A stretch of 33,924 nucleotides of DNA from an uncultured Bacteroidota bacterium (GTDB taxonomy: Bacteria; Bacteroidota; Bacteroidia; Chitinophagales; Chitinophagaceae): NCBI GenBank assembly GCA_903953815.1, contig CAJBLA010000143.1, forward strand, positions 1-33,924. Reading direction: 5' to 3'. The notes beneath the pieces were generated by a model. That model made no database searches, was not told the origin of the DNA, and worked only from the letters and a program-made list of their open reading frames with translations. The position numbers were made by a program, and so were the translations under genes. This document shows, one piece after another, positions 18,939 to 27,257 of this stretch; position 1 is the stretch's first letter, and every line of letters starts with the position of its first letter.

Positions 18939-20060
18939 CTATGATTTATTTAATGTTTGTAAAGTTTCGAAAACTTTTTGCACTGCCAAAGTATCTCCAT
19001 CATTTAATAATTCAGTTAGTAGGACATTTGGGATAGATGCATTTGGATATGTATCATTTATCAATGTGTGATCAATTAATCTTTGTATATCCTTGACTTC
19101 CTCATAGTATAAAAAATTATTTCTAAAATCTCCTAATAATGTGGTCAAATTATCGGAATCGGCTTGACTTAAGCGACCCTTAATGTTTAAGCTTAAAGCA
19201 GTGTGTTTTTTATCTAAAGAATTTACAGTATTTGTTAGTTCTGTTATATCATTATTTGAGTTGATGTCTTTTTCTATTGATACGTACTCAAACAAACTAG
19301 GCACAAATCTTCTTGCATTTACATTCTTATCTTTATCAACTTCAATAATCCATGCATTTCCTTTACCATTTGATTTCCAAGAATCAGGCATATGAGTACC
19401 AGACATAAATAGGTTTGGATTCTCGGTAATATGTTCATAGGTAGGATAGGTGACATGAATATGCCCTAGTAGCCAAAAGTCGATATCAGTAGCTTTTAAT
19501 TCATCTCTCGTCATATTGAAATAGTTGTTCTTTTCGTCCCTACCTAAACCATAAACATTACCATGAGCTATTCCTATATTAATTTCATTTTTATTAATCA
19601 CTTCATTCTTTATCCAACCAATTGCGTTTTCTGAAGAATGTTTTGAACGACATGGTGCTGGATAAAAATTAACCTTTAAATCATTAGCTTCTAACACATG
19701 TTTTATAGAATTTGTTAATACAACGATATTATTATAGTTTCTACTATTATCTTTGAATTTCGACCACAGCGTATTAGCTTCATCTTCAAAGTAATCATGA
19801 TTACCCGGGGTAATAATTACCTCACCAGTAAAGTCTTTCAAAATATCGATTACTTTTTTTATGTTTGCGATTGATACTACAGTTTTGTCAAACAAATCAC
19901 CAGCAACTACTAAAAAATGACAACTATTCTCGTTGCCTGCTAAAACAATTCTTTTTATAGCCTCTAATCTTTCATTCAAACAGGTATCCTTTGCATTTTG
20001 CAAATTATTGTAACTTATGCCAATATGATTATCGGCGGTATGTATGATTTTTATACTCAT
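18939..20060 (-). CDS. Mre11/SbcD/YhaO-like metallophosphoesterase
   Basis: IIHTADNHIGI, VVAGDLFD, ITPGNHDYF, GIAHGNVYG, LLGHIHVTYP. Confidence 0.9.
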   Translation of the reverse strand: MSIKIIHTADNHIGISYNNLQNAKDTCLNERLEAIKRIVLAGNENSCHFLVVAGDLFDKTVVSIANIKKVIDILKDFTGEVIITPGNHDYFEDEANTLWSKFKDNSRNYNNIVVLTNSIKHVLEANDLKVNFYPAPCRSKHSSENAIGWIKNEVINKNEINIGIAHGNVYGLGRDEKNNYFNMTRDELKATDIDFWLLGHIHVTYPTYEHITENPNLFMSGTHMPDSWKSNGKGNAWIIEVDKDKNVNARRFVPSLFEYVSIEKDINSNNDITELTNTVNSLDKKHTALSLNIKGRLSQADSDNLTTLLGDFRNNFLYYEEVKDIQRLIDHTLINDTYPNASIPNVLLTELLNDGDTLAVQKVFETLQTLNKS

Positions 20061-20146
20061 AATAGCTAGTATTTAAGGTTTTTTAGGGGGATTCTAAATT
20101 TACGAAATTTATTAATAAAATAGGCAAATAATCTACCATTGAAATT

Positions 20147-20557
20147 TTAATCAATTATATAAAAAGTCACTACAGCTATATTATCATAATTGGTTGAAAA
20201 TGAGAGTATGCACTGTTGTTTTCGGCAACTGTCATAGCCATTAAAATTTTGATAAATGTTTTTACGAAGTTGACCATTATATAATTCATAACTAAGGTAT
20301 TTGTAGGAATGTGTCGGCAGTATTTGTCGACTGGTATAATCAATAATTTTGTCATGATTTAACCTATCGCATTGTAGGGTATCAAAGCCGGTTTCTAATA
20401 TAATTGAATCCAGTAGCGCTTTTCCATTTTCAGTTAAGACCTCATTAAAATGATGTTGTGGATTATTCCAGGAGTAATGCTTCATTTTAATGGCTTGCGT
20501 CTGTGAAAAAGCAGTTAAGCCAAAAAAAGTAAAAACCAAGCTTATTAATAATTTCAT
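20147..20557 (-). CDS. Secreted hypothetical protein (136 aa)
   Basis: Signal peptide-like MKLLISLVFTFFGLTAFSQTQA. Confidence 0.65.
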   Translation of the reverse strand: MKLLISLVFTFFGLTAFSQTQAIKMKHYSWNNPQHHFNEVLTENGKALLDSIILETGFDTLQCDRLNHDKIIDYTSRQILPTHSYKYLSYELYNGQLRKNIYQNFNGYDSCRKQQCILSFSTNYDNIAVVTFYIID

Positions 20558-20572
20558 CGCTTTAAAGTTTAA

Positions 20573-21169
20573 TTATACATGGTACACTAAAGTACTCTTA
20601 TCAATCTTCTTGCTTTTGGAGGCAAGTTTTGATTTGTATTGTTTAAATTCCTTGTATTTTTCAAATGGGAAATCACATAATGTAATTTCTGCTTTGTTGT
20701 ATGCAATATCTTCAATGGTGGTTACCGTCTCTAAAAAGTCATGTTCCGATAAGCCTGTATTTTTAAACTTTTGCCACTTTTTTAATTTATCATTTTCGTA
20801 TTTAAGTACTAAATTATATTTACCCAATTTTGACTTATATAACTCAATTAAAAATTCCTCAGTGAAACCTTCTGGATTTTGCTTAAATAACTCAAACAAG
20901 TATTTACCTCCGACTTTCCTTGGGAACGAATGCTCCTCCACCAATTTTGTATTTGCTGGATCGTTTCTTAAACTTTCTAAGGCAGCTTCACTAATTTTAC
21001 CGCTATAAAGTGCGTCATTGCTGGGTAAATACCAGATGCCTGCACCCAATAAGGTTTCGTACAAACCTTTTTGTCCCTCATTAATATCTGCACTGAAATA
21101 TCTATCATGTGTTGATGATATAATATTGTGCAATACCATTACTCTTTCTTCTAATAAATTGTTTTTCAT
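20573..21169 (-). CDS. Hypothetical protein (198 aa)
   Basis: ORF in the minus-strand run. Confidence 0.7.
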   Translation of the reverse strand: MKNNLLEERVMVLHNIISSTHDRYFSADINEGQKGLYETLLGAGIWYLPSNDALYSGKISEAALESLRNDPANTKLVEEHSFPRKVGGKYLFELFKQNPEGFTEEFLIELYKSKLGKYNLVLKYENDKLKKWQKFKNTGLSEHDFLETVTTIEDIAYNKAEITLCDFPFEKYKEFKQYKSKLASKSKKIDKSTLVYHV

Positions 21170-21260
21170 AAGTTTATTTTTTAATTATTTGTTTACTTTT
21201 TTGTTTACTGCTTCCTTGTTTGTCAATAGGAGTAATAATTCCATTAATTTTTTAGCAGTG

Positions 21261-22145
21261 TTATATTTGAGTGTACGGAAATGTATCCGTATTCTCAGAA
21301 ATCGATAAATTTTTACTGTTCATTTGTAATTTCAATATATCCAGTGGACCCTCATTTTTAGCTATTATTAAATGTAGTTCCCCTATATCATCACTTGGTA
21401 GGTCAATGATTTCATAGTAGTCGGGGCGAATTAAGAAAAACACCCTTTCCACTTCATTCACTATTCTGCTATCCAAATCGGTTATTCGCGGGAATTTTGA
21501 TTCCCTGTATTCAACCAATCTATTCCGAAGCGATATGGTACATAAAACTGGAACCTTATACTCCTGTGAAAATAAATTAATATCCAGCATCACATTAGTA
21601 ATATCCTGACTCCTATCTCTTCCTCGATCAATAATTGATTGCAAACAATCAACAAATAGCATCTTGGGTTTTTTCCCCTCTTTTAATTGATTAAAAACCA
21701 AGGATCGAATTTGAAATAGTGTAGGATTACTATTGGTTATAAATAATAGCCTATTTGATTCTAGGTGTTTTGTTATTGGATGTGAAGCAATTTGAGCTAC
21801 TTCCTGTTCTGTTAAATTTCCATTTTGAATATTGGTTAGTTCAATTTGTGTAGCTACTGCCAATAGTCGTTGTATTAATACAGTGGCGCTGTCCTTATCA
21901 GTTACATAAACAATTACCTCATCGTTTTGAATTGATTGTAGTAAACTGTTTACTTGATTTAAACAAAAAGCAGTTAAACCCATACTAGGACGTGCCGAAA
22001 TAATGCTTACACCAAGCTCCCATCCCCCAATAGTATTATCCAAACTAGTAATACCTGTGCGAATGGTATTTGGAGACAATGCATTGTTATTTGAAATTTT
22101 ATTCAATATTTTATGAACTATTTCTTCAGTCGTGTTGCTAATCAT
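21261..22145 (-). CDS. DnaB-like helicase C-terminal-domain protein with degenerate Walker A
   Basis: GITSLDNTIGGWELGVSIISARPSMGLTAFCLNQV resembles DnaB GARPSMGKTAF; MLFVDCLQSI; FPRITDLDSRIVNEVERVFFLIRPDYYEI. Confidence 0.8.
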   Translation of the reverse strand: MISNTTEEIVHKILNKISNNNALSPNTIRTGITSLDNTIGGWELGVSIISARPSMGLTAFCLNQVNSLLQSIQNDEVIVYVTDKDSATVLIQRLLAVATQIELTNIQNGNLTEQEVAQIASHPITKHLESNRLLFITNSNPTLFQIRSLVFNQLKEGKKPKMLFVDCLQSIIDRGRDRSQDITNVMLDINLFSQEYKVPVLCTISLRNRLVEYRESKFPRITDLDSRIVNEVERVFFLIRPDYYEIIDLPSDDIGELHLIIAKNEGPLDILKLQMNSKNLSISENTDTFPYTQI

Positions 22146-22489
22146 TTTGATCTTTTATTATTTTTCTTATTCAGCGCTAAAGTGAGACGTAAAATTTCAC
22201 TCGCAACTTCATAATATTCTGAATCCACATAAAAAGGTAATAAGTCCCTTTTTAATACCTCAACATCCTTGGTCACATCAAATGTGAAATTTGTATCCCA
22301 AGGGATATTGGTAATTTTGGCATCAATCTTTAATGTCAATACCGTTTCATTACTTTTTTCAAAATGCTGAAACAACTTCAAAATAGCATTATAAATTTTA
22401 ATTTTATTGCAGCCATAAAAGTCTGCGAAATCGCTATAGTTATCTTCAAGTAATAATGAAACAAATGGTGTTGCTTGTTTATTTTCCAT
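22142..22489 (-). CDS. Hypothetical protein (115 aa), translationally coupled to the DnaB-like gene
   Basis: ATGA overlap (4 bp) with the downstream gene. Confidence 0.7.
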   Translation of the reverse strand: MENKQATPFVSLLLEDNYSDFADFYGCNKIKIYNAILKLFQHFEKSNETVLTLKIDAKITNIPWDTNFTFDVTKDVEVLKRDLLPFYVDSEYYEVASEILRLTLALNKKNNKRSK

Positions 22490-22494
22490 ATTTA

Positions 22495-23013
22495 TTAATT
22501 TAATTTATGAATAGCTTTTTGACGGAATTCACTAATGTTTAAATAATCACCCTTGAACTTGTTTAAATATTCAAAAGCCTTTGGGTGTATTGACTTTAAT
22601 AATTTTAGTTCCAAAATATTTCCTTCATAGGAGCTACCTAAAATTTTAGCGCAGGAAATAGTTATTGTCTTTAAATTAAGTTCTAATGCAGCTTTATTTT
22701 GTAGCAAAATAAGCGCTTGCGCTTCAGTCAATGCTTCAAGACCAATCGTCAACGCGCCTTTAAAATTTGCCAGTATAGATAAAGTTTTATTGCTCACCTT
22801 TTTTAAACTTTTCAGTTCGATGATATCAAATGGACCGTTAATTAATATTTTCGCCGCCTGTGTTGAAATTTTAGTTACTCTTGGGGCTTCAAATATCATC
22901 AAGCACCTATCTAATCTTTTTAACTGCCGAATTTCTTTGATATCTTTCACATCTAATTTTGAATAAAGTGAAAAACAATGGGTATTTATTTTGTTATTGT
23001 GAATGGGTCTCAT
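22495..23013 (-). CDS. Leucine-rich-repeat-like protein
   Basis: Repeating pattern IELKSLKKVSNKTLSILANFKGALTIGLEALTEAQALILLQNKAALELNLKTITISCAKIL. Confidence 0.6.
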   Translation of the reverse strand: MRPIHNNKINTHCFSLYSKLDVKDIKEIRQLKRLDRCLMIFEAPRVTKISTQAAKILINGPFDIIELKSLKKVSNKTLSILANFKGALTIGLEALTEAQALILLQNKAALELNLKTITISCAKILGSSYEGNILELKLLKSIHPKAFEYLNKFKGDYLNISEFRQKAIHKLN

Positions 23014-23046
23014 AAAACACTTTTTACTTTATATTTTAAAGGAGCA

Positions 23047-23074
23047 CAAAGGTAGAAATGCGATTTTAGTCTAT
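23047..23074 (-). promoter_or_regulatory. Candidate promoter: ATAGACTAAAA element plus TACCTTTG -7 box
   Basis: Plus strand CAAAGGTA (23047-23054) and TTTTAGTCTAT (23064-23074), upstream of the gene starting at 23013. Confidence 0.45.
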
Positions 23075-23117
23075 CTACAATCTTGGGTTCATCTGACAAT
23101 TCTCCAAACCTCCTATT

Positions 23118-23681
23118 TTAAGGCACATAACACAGCCTTTCCATATTATAGGCTGCAACCACATTGGTCTTCGCTAGTTCAGCATAAGCACTGGTTAACA
23201 TGGAGTTATGTATTTCCTCAGGTCTTAAATGTATAAACTTACCCAGCGTCACCCCAAATACATAGTTACTTTGATCCACCATTTCCTGGGTGATATCATA
23301 CCCCAAGCCCATTAGGTTACATTCCGCAACTTCGGAACAAAACATGTCACTTGTATATAGCCCATGTAAATCAACGGAGGTAACAAACTTTTTTGCGTAA
23401 CAAAAAATGGTCACTACTTTTTTGTCCTTTAATAATGGCGCCATTTCCTTATCAACAATATATTCCATATAGGATAAGCCATTGAACTGGCCAATGGAAA
23501 ATAAACCAAATGGACTGCCGTGCCCTAAGCATAAAACCGTGTCGTGTTTTTTAATCAACGCAATTAATTCATTTTTACTTACGCCACCATTTACAACTGT
23601 CAATTCCTCTTTTGGAATATTACCATAAATCGGCATCAAAAACTCGGTTGAAATATCTGTAGGATGTATTACTATTGTCAT
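23118..23681 (-). CDS. Putative caspase/CHAT-like fold protein
   Basis: VLCLGHGSPFGLFSIGQF (His-Gly after a strand) and VVTIFCYAKKFV (Cys after the next strand), spaced as in caspase-like cysteine peptidases. Confidence 0.5.
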   Translation of the reverse strand: MTIVIHPTDISTEFLMPIYGNIPKEELTVVNGGVSKNELIALIKKHDTVLCLGHGSPFGLFSIGQFNGLSYMEYIVDKEMAPLLKDKKVVTIFCYAKKFVTSVDLHGLYTSDMFCSEVAECNLMGLGYDITQEMVDQSNYVFGVTLGKFIHLRPEEIHNSMLTSAYAELAKTNVVAAYNMERLCYVP

Positions 23682-23915
23682 ATATTTTTTAATTTACTTT
23701 TTTAAAATATTTTAAAAAAGTTGGGTTTGAAGTTCAATGAAAAATATCTTAATGAATTTTAAGTGATGAACTGAAAAATTTTAACTGATGAACTAAATGT
23801 GTTGAATACTTTATCTTTCATCGGCGTCAGCATCAATCAAGATTTGCTTAATTGTGCTCAATGCACAGGATATTTTTTATCTCCCCCCTCCCCCAACCGG
23901 TACTTTTAATTTATG

Positions 23916-24350
23916 TTAATTTAATATTGTTTTGTGGTTCCACTCGTCAAGTTCATCTTGTATGGTCTCAATTTGAGTCTCAATGTTCTTAACCATTTTA
24001 TCTCGTTCTAATATTCCAATTTCAGCAACCTTTGTAATATACTTTTCATCTGGCCACTTGGAATAGTGAGTTCCACTTTCACAACCCAACTCCTTTAACA
24101 TTTTACATTGTGTTTTTAATTCACTAAGTCGGTATATTTTGTCATTAACACTACTATTTGCCGCTTGTATTTTACACTTTAATGTAATTAACTCCTCCGT
24201 AAGGCCGAGCCAGTTTTTCATGGACTCCCTTGCGGAGTAAGGTCTTTCATTCTTTTCCTCAATACTGTTATATTGAGATACCTTTTTAAACTCCTGGGCT
24301 ATTTCACCCACTAATTTGTTTTTACGTTTTAACGCTTGTTTAATATTCAT
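23916..24350 (-). CDS. Predicted coiled-coil hypothetical protein (144 aa)
   Basis: Charged, heptad-like sequence. Confidence 0.65.
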   Translation of the reverse strand: MNIKQALKRKNKLVGEIAQEFKKVSQYNSIEEKNERPYSARESMKNWLGLTEELITLKCKIQAANSSVNDKIYRLSELKTQCKMLKELGCESGTHYSKWPDEKYITKVAEIGILERDKMVKNIETQIETIQDELDEWNHKTILN

Positions 24351-24368
24351 AATTTAATTTTTTTATTT

Positions 24369-25025
24369 TTATAATTTAATTCCTATCGTTTCAAGTAATT
24401 CTATAGTCTGTAGGTAATTTAATTCATAACTAAATTTTCGTTGACTACTTAATTCCTGAAACACTTTTACATAATTTTTCCAATGTATATTCGGACCATA
24501 CACACTTCCAGTTACTATTTTTTTATTGATTGGATCCCAAGCTGAATATACATTTGAACCTGATAAAGCAGACCCGCCAATTTTTATAATTTTGTTACCA
24601 TTATAAATAAGGTCATCTGAATTTTCCCAGGTTTTAAATAAGGCACCCAGCGAATATCTGAACGTACCTATATATAATCCACCAGAATACAACCAATTTG
24701 GTTTTAAATAGTAAAACCTTTCACTTGTTGTAATTTTTTCCCGTATGTCAAAGAGCTGGTCAAAATGATTAAACATTAAAGCAGAATATTTTTTCATATT
24801 CTCCTCTGTTTCTTCATGAACCCATGCACCATATAAGCTTACTGTTAAGCCTATTTTGTTATCTTCTATTTTTAAACCATTGGCAAAAACTAAATTCTTA
24901 GGGAATTTGATTACCAAGCCAGATGTATCTTTTAAAAGATAATAGTCTACTGCGTTGACCTCGATCTCACCGACGATATCTAAAAATTTATATTGCATTT
25001 GTTTTAATTCAGATTTTGTACCCAT
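24369..25025 (-). CDS. Hypothetical protein (218 aa)
   Basis: ORF preceded by a strong promoter-like signal and long leader. Confidence 0.75.
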   Translation of the reverse strand: MGTKSELKQMQYKFLDIVGEIEVNAVDYYLLKDTSGLVIKFPKNLVFANGLKIEDNKIGLTVSLYGAWVHEETEENMKKYSALMFNHFDQLFDIREKITTSERFYYLKPNWLYSGGLYIGTFRYSLGALFKTWENSDDLIYNGNKIIKIGGSALSGSNVYSAWDPINKKIVTGSVYGPNIHWKNYVKVFQELSSQRKFSYELNYLQTIELLETIGIKL

Positions 25026-25083
25026 AATATTTTCAATTTTAATTTTTTGATTATTAAGGGGCAGTTATTTTGAATAATCTCAT

Positions 25084-25117
25084 AACCACCCCTTAACCAC
25101 TAAACAACCACAACCAC
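25084..25117 (-). repeat. Four direct repeats of GTGGTT in a G/T-rich leader
   Basis: Plus strand AACCAC at 25084, 25095, 25106 and 25112. Confidence 0.7.
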
Positions 25118-25194
25118 AATTAAACCCCGTCAACTAACAAACAAAAACTACTAATATGAAAACCAAACAAAGTCATTATTTCGAAATGGGAGTG

Positions 25195-25226
25195 CAAAGC
25201 TAAATGTTATATTTTATATTGCCAAA
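25195..25226 (-). promoter_or_regulatory. Bacteroidota-type promoter TTTG-N20-TAGCTTTG
   Basis: Plus strand CAAAGCTA (25195-25202), 20 nt, CAAA (25223-25226). Predicts a leader of about 160 nt before ATG 25025. Confidence 0.6.
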
Positions 25227-25330
25227 TGTTTTTTTATATTTTTTTTATAAAATATACTAAAACTTTACTGCAATTGAAATTTTTTTTGTTTTTAGGCTAA
25301 AAAACGGTTGGTAATACCTTGCTTTCCCCC

Positions 25331-25789
25331 TTAAAACGGGTGGAAACTGATCGATTCAACCCCTTCTAATGGTCTGTTTATCAACTCCTCCTGCAATATT
25401 GCCTTGACAAGTGCCATATCGGGCCATGATTGCTCATCAAAGCAAAATATCATCTTATTGGATTTAAAATATTTTTCCTGGGCTTCGAAAGTATCTCCAA
25501 AAAACTTGCGTAAATCCTGCTGCATGGTCAATTGCTTATCTTGTCTTAATACGGGAAATAAGGTTATTGTATGCTTAGGAAATAAACAACCAGGTTCATA
25601 TTTGCTATTTACCATGTCACAATACCGATCGATATTTAATTGCGGTTCCCCCAATTTTGTTAAAAGAGTATTTGCCAAGCCTCCCACCTTTTTTGCTGAA
25701 CAAATAATGTGAAGCTTAGACGAGTTCAATAAATTAATTGAATCGTCACTTGTTATTTCATTAACTGTTATATTTTTTAAATTGCTCAT
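25331..25789 (-). CDS. Hypothetical protein (152 aa)
   Basis: ORF, 17 nt from the upstream gene. Confidence 0.68.
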   Translation of the reverse strand: MSNLKNITVNEITSDDSINLLNSSKLHIICSAKKVGGLANTLLTKLGEPQLNIDRYCDMVNSKYEPGCLFPKHTITLFPVLRQDKQLTMQQDLRKFFGDTFEAQEKYFKSNKMIFCFDEQSWPDMALVKAILQEELINRPLEGVESISFHPF

Positions 25790-25806
25790 TTGTTTTTTTT
25801 AATTAT

Positions 25807-26562
25807 TTATCGTTTTATACTAGTAGCATATAACAACGATTTTGCTTCAATCTTTTTTGTTGCTTCTACTATATCATTATGTAAAGAGACTAATTCATCT
25901 TGCTTTTCTAGTCGCTTAAATACCTTCACTTTGATATCTTTAATTTCCTTAATGCCTGTGATTATTACACTTCCTTGATTTATAATATTTAAATTTTTTG
26001 TTTCTAACCCACTCTTTTTAGCATTATACAAATCTAACAATTCATTTTTTACAAATGAATCTAGTATTAAATGAATATAATTGATGTTCATATTAGAATA
26101 GTTATCCCTTAATTTAAAAATTATAAAATGATGTGTTGCTACTGCATAAAAATTTTCAAACTGTTTATGATTTTTTAATTCATTCATTGACTTAATCATT
26201 GAATAGCCAGCTGGAATACCTCTAACACAAAGCAAATAATCAGTTGGTTGAATTAGGCGTTTTTCAGTAATTGGTATTAAATCTATTGAATCATTCTTTG
26301 TATCTTTTTTGGTGGCAATTTTCTTCTTTTCCCTTTTCAAACGATTATTAATTAAATCGGATTCATTTTGTGCTAAGTTTTCAAAATCTATTAGTCCATC
26401 AATTGCGCGCATGTCACCCATATGCAAAAACCATACTTTACGTTGTTCATTATTTTGTTCAATAAACCTTTCATGTTTATCCTCTAATATTCCAGTTGTG
26501 ATATGAAACAAATTATCTAGCGTTATCAACTCATGTTCATCTGTTAATAATAATAAAAGCAT
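25807..26562 (-). CDS. Hypothetical protein (251 aa)
   Basis: ORF in the minus-strand run; C-terminal helix-rich segment. Confidence 0.7.
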   Translation of the reverse strand: MLLLLLTDEHELITLDNLFHITTGILEDKHERFIEQNNEQRKVWFLHMGDMRAIDGLIDFENLAQNESDLINNRLKREKKKIATKKDTKNDSIDLIPITEKRLIQPTDYLLCVRGIPAGYSMIKSMNELKNHKQFENFYAVATHHFIIFKLRDNYSNMNINYIHLILDSFVKNELLDLYNAKKSGLETKNLNIINQGSVIITGIKEIKDIKVKVFKRLEKQDELVSLHNDIVEATKKIEAKSLLYATSIKR

Positions 26563-26572
26563 TATAAATATT

Positions 26573-26603
26573 TTGACGAAGATAGGAAATTATTTTATAT
26601 TTG
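26573..26603 (+). promoter_or_regulatory. Candidate promoter TTG-N20-TATATTTG for the M23 peptidase gene
   Basis: TTG at 26573-26575 and TATATTTG at 26596-26603; about 70 nt upstream of ATG 26676. Confidence 0.45.
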
Positions 26604-26675
26604 AAATATAATTTATATACTGTAATGTTTAAATAGTTCATAAATCATTGAATACCAATATTATAATTAATAATT

Positions 26676-27203
26676 ATGAATAAGAAAATATACTTTCTTC
26701 TCATTTTCATAACCTTACTCGCAACCTTAGTAGTATATAACTATTCAGATTGGAAATTCATTTCCCCAGTAAAAGGAAGTAGCAGGTTTAGTTATTCTCA
26801 AACCGCATTTGGGGCTCCTAGGGTAGGCCATAAACATAAAGGGGTGGATATATTTGCCAAGTCAGGTACTCCCGTTATATCGGCTTCAAAAGGCATTGTT
26901 ATATATACAGGGGTTTTATCCTTGGGAGGCAACGTAGTCGTGGTTTTAGGACCTGCTTTTAAAACACATTATTATGCACACTTAAAAACTACTGATACGC
27001 GATTAGGAATGATCTTAAATAATGGGGATCCTATTGGTACAGTTGGGAATACGGGAAATGCAAAAAATACACCATCGCATTTGCATTACTCCATTGGTAC
27101 AATGTTACCTAAATGGTATAAGGATAATAATAACGGGCTGTCCTTTTATACGGACCCTGTGCCGTTATTAAATAAGTATTTTGAGAACTTAAAGAATTTT
27201 TAA
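26676..27203 (+). CDS. M23 family metallopeptidase
   Basis: N-terminal membrane segment; HKHKGVDIFAKSGTPVISASKGIV, THYYAHL, GNTGNAKNTPSHLHYSIG. Confidence 0.93.
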   Translation: MNKKIYFLLIFITLLATLVVYNYSDWKFISPVKGSSRFSYSQTAFGAPRVGHKHKGVDIFAKSGTPVISASKGIVIYTGVLSLGGNVVVVLGPAFKTHYYAHLKTTDTRLGMILNNGDPIGTVGNTGNAKNTPSHLHYSIGTMLPKWYKDNNNGLSFYTDPVPLLNKYFENLKNF

Positions 27204-27257
27204 AAATTTATAAAAATATTATTAAATTCAGTTTTTTATTCACAAATATTTTAGTTT

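Noticed and set aside
20490-21308. Plus-strand ORFs 20490..21008 (172 aa) and 21018..21308
   Set aside because: Antisense to the 198-aa minus gene, which fits the operon spacing; composition typical of complement translation.
23003-23236. 77-aa plus ORF
   Set aside because: Overlaps the promoter region and the 3' end of the caspase-like gene antisense; no supporting motif.
25156-25203. 15-codon plus-strand ORF MKTKQSHYFEMGVQS as leader peptide
   Set aside because: Overlaps the minus-strand promoter -7 box and has no downstream plus-strand gene.
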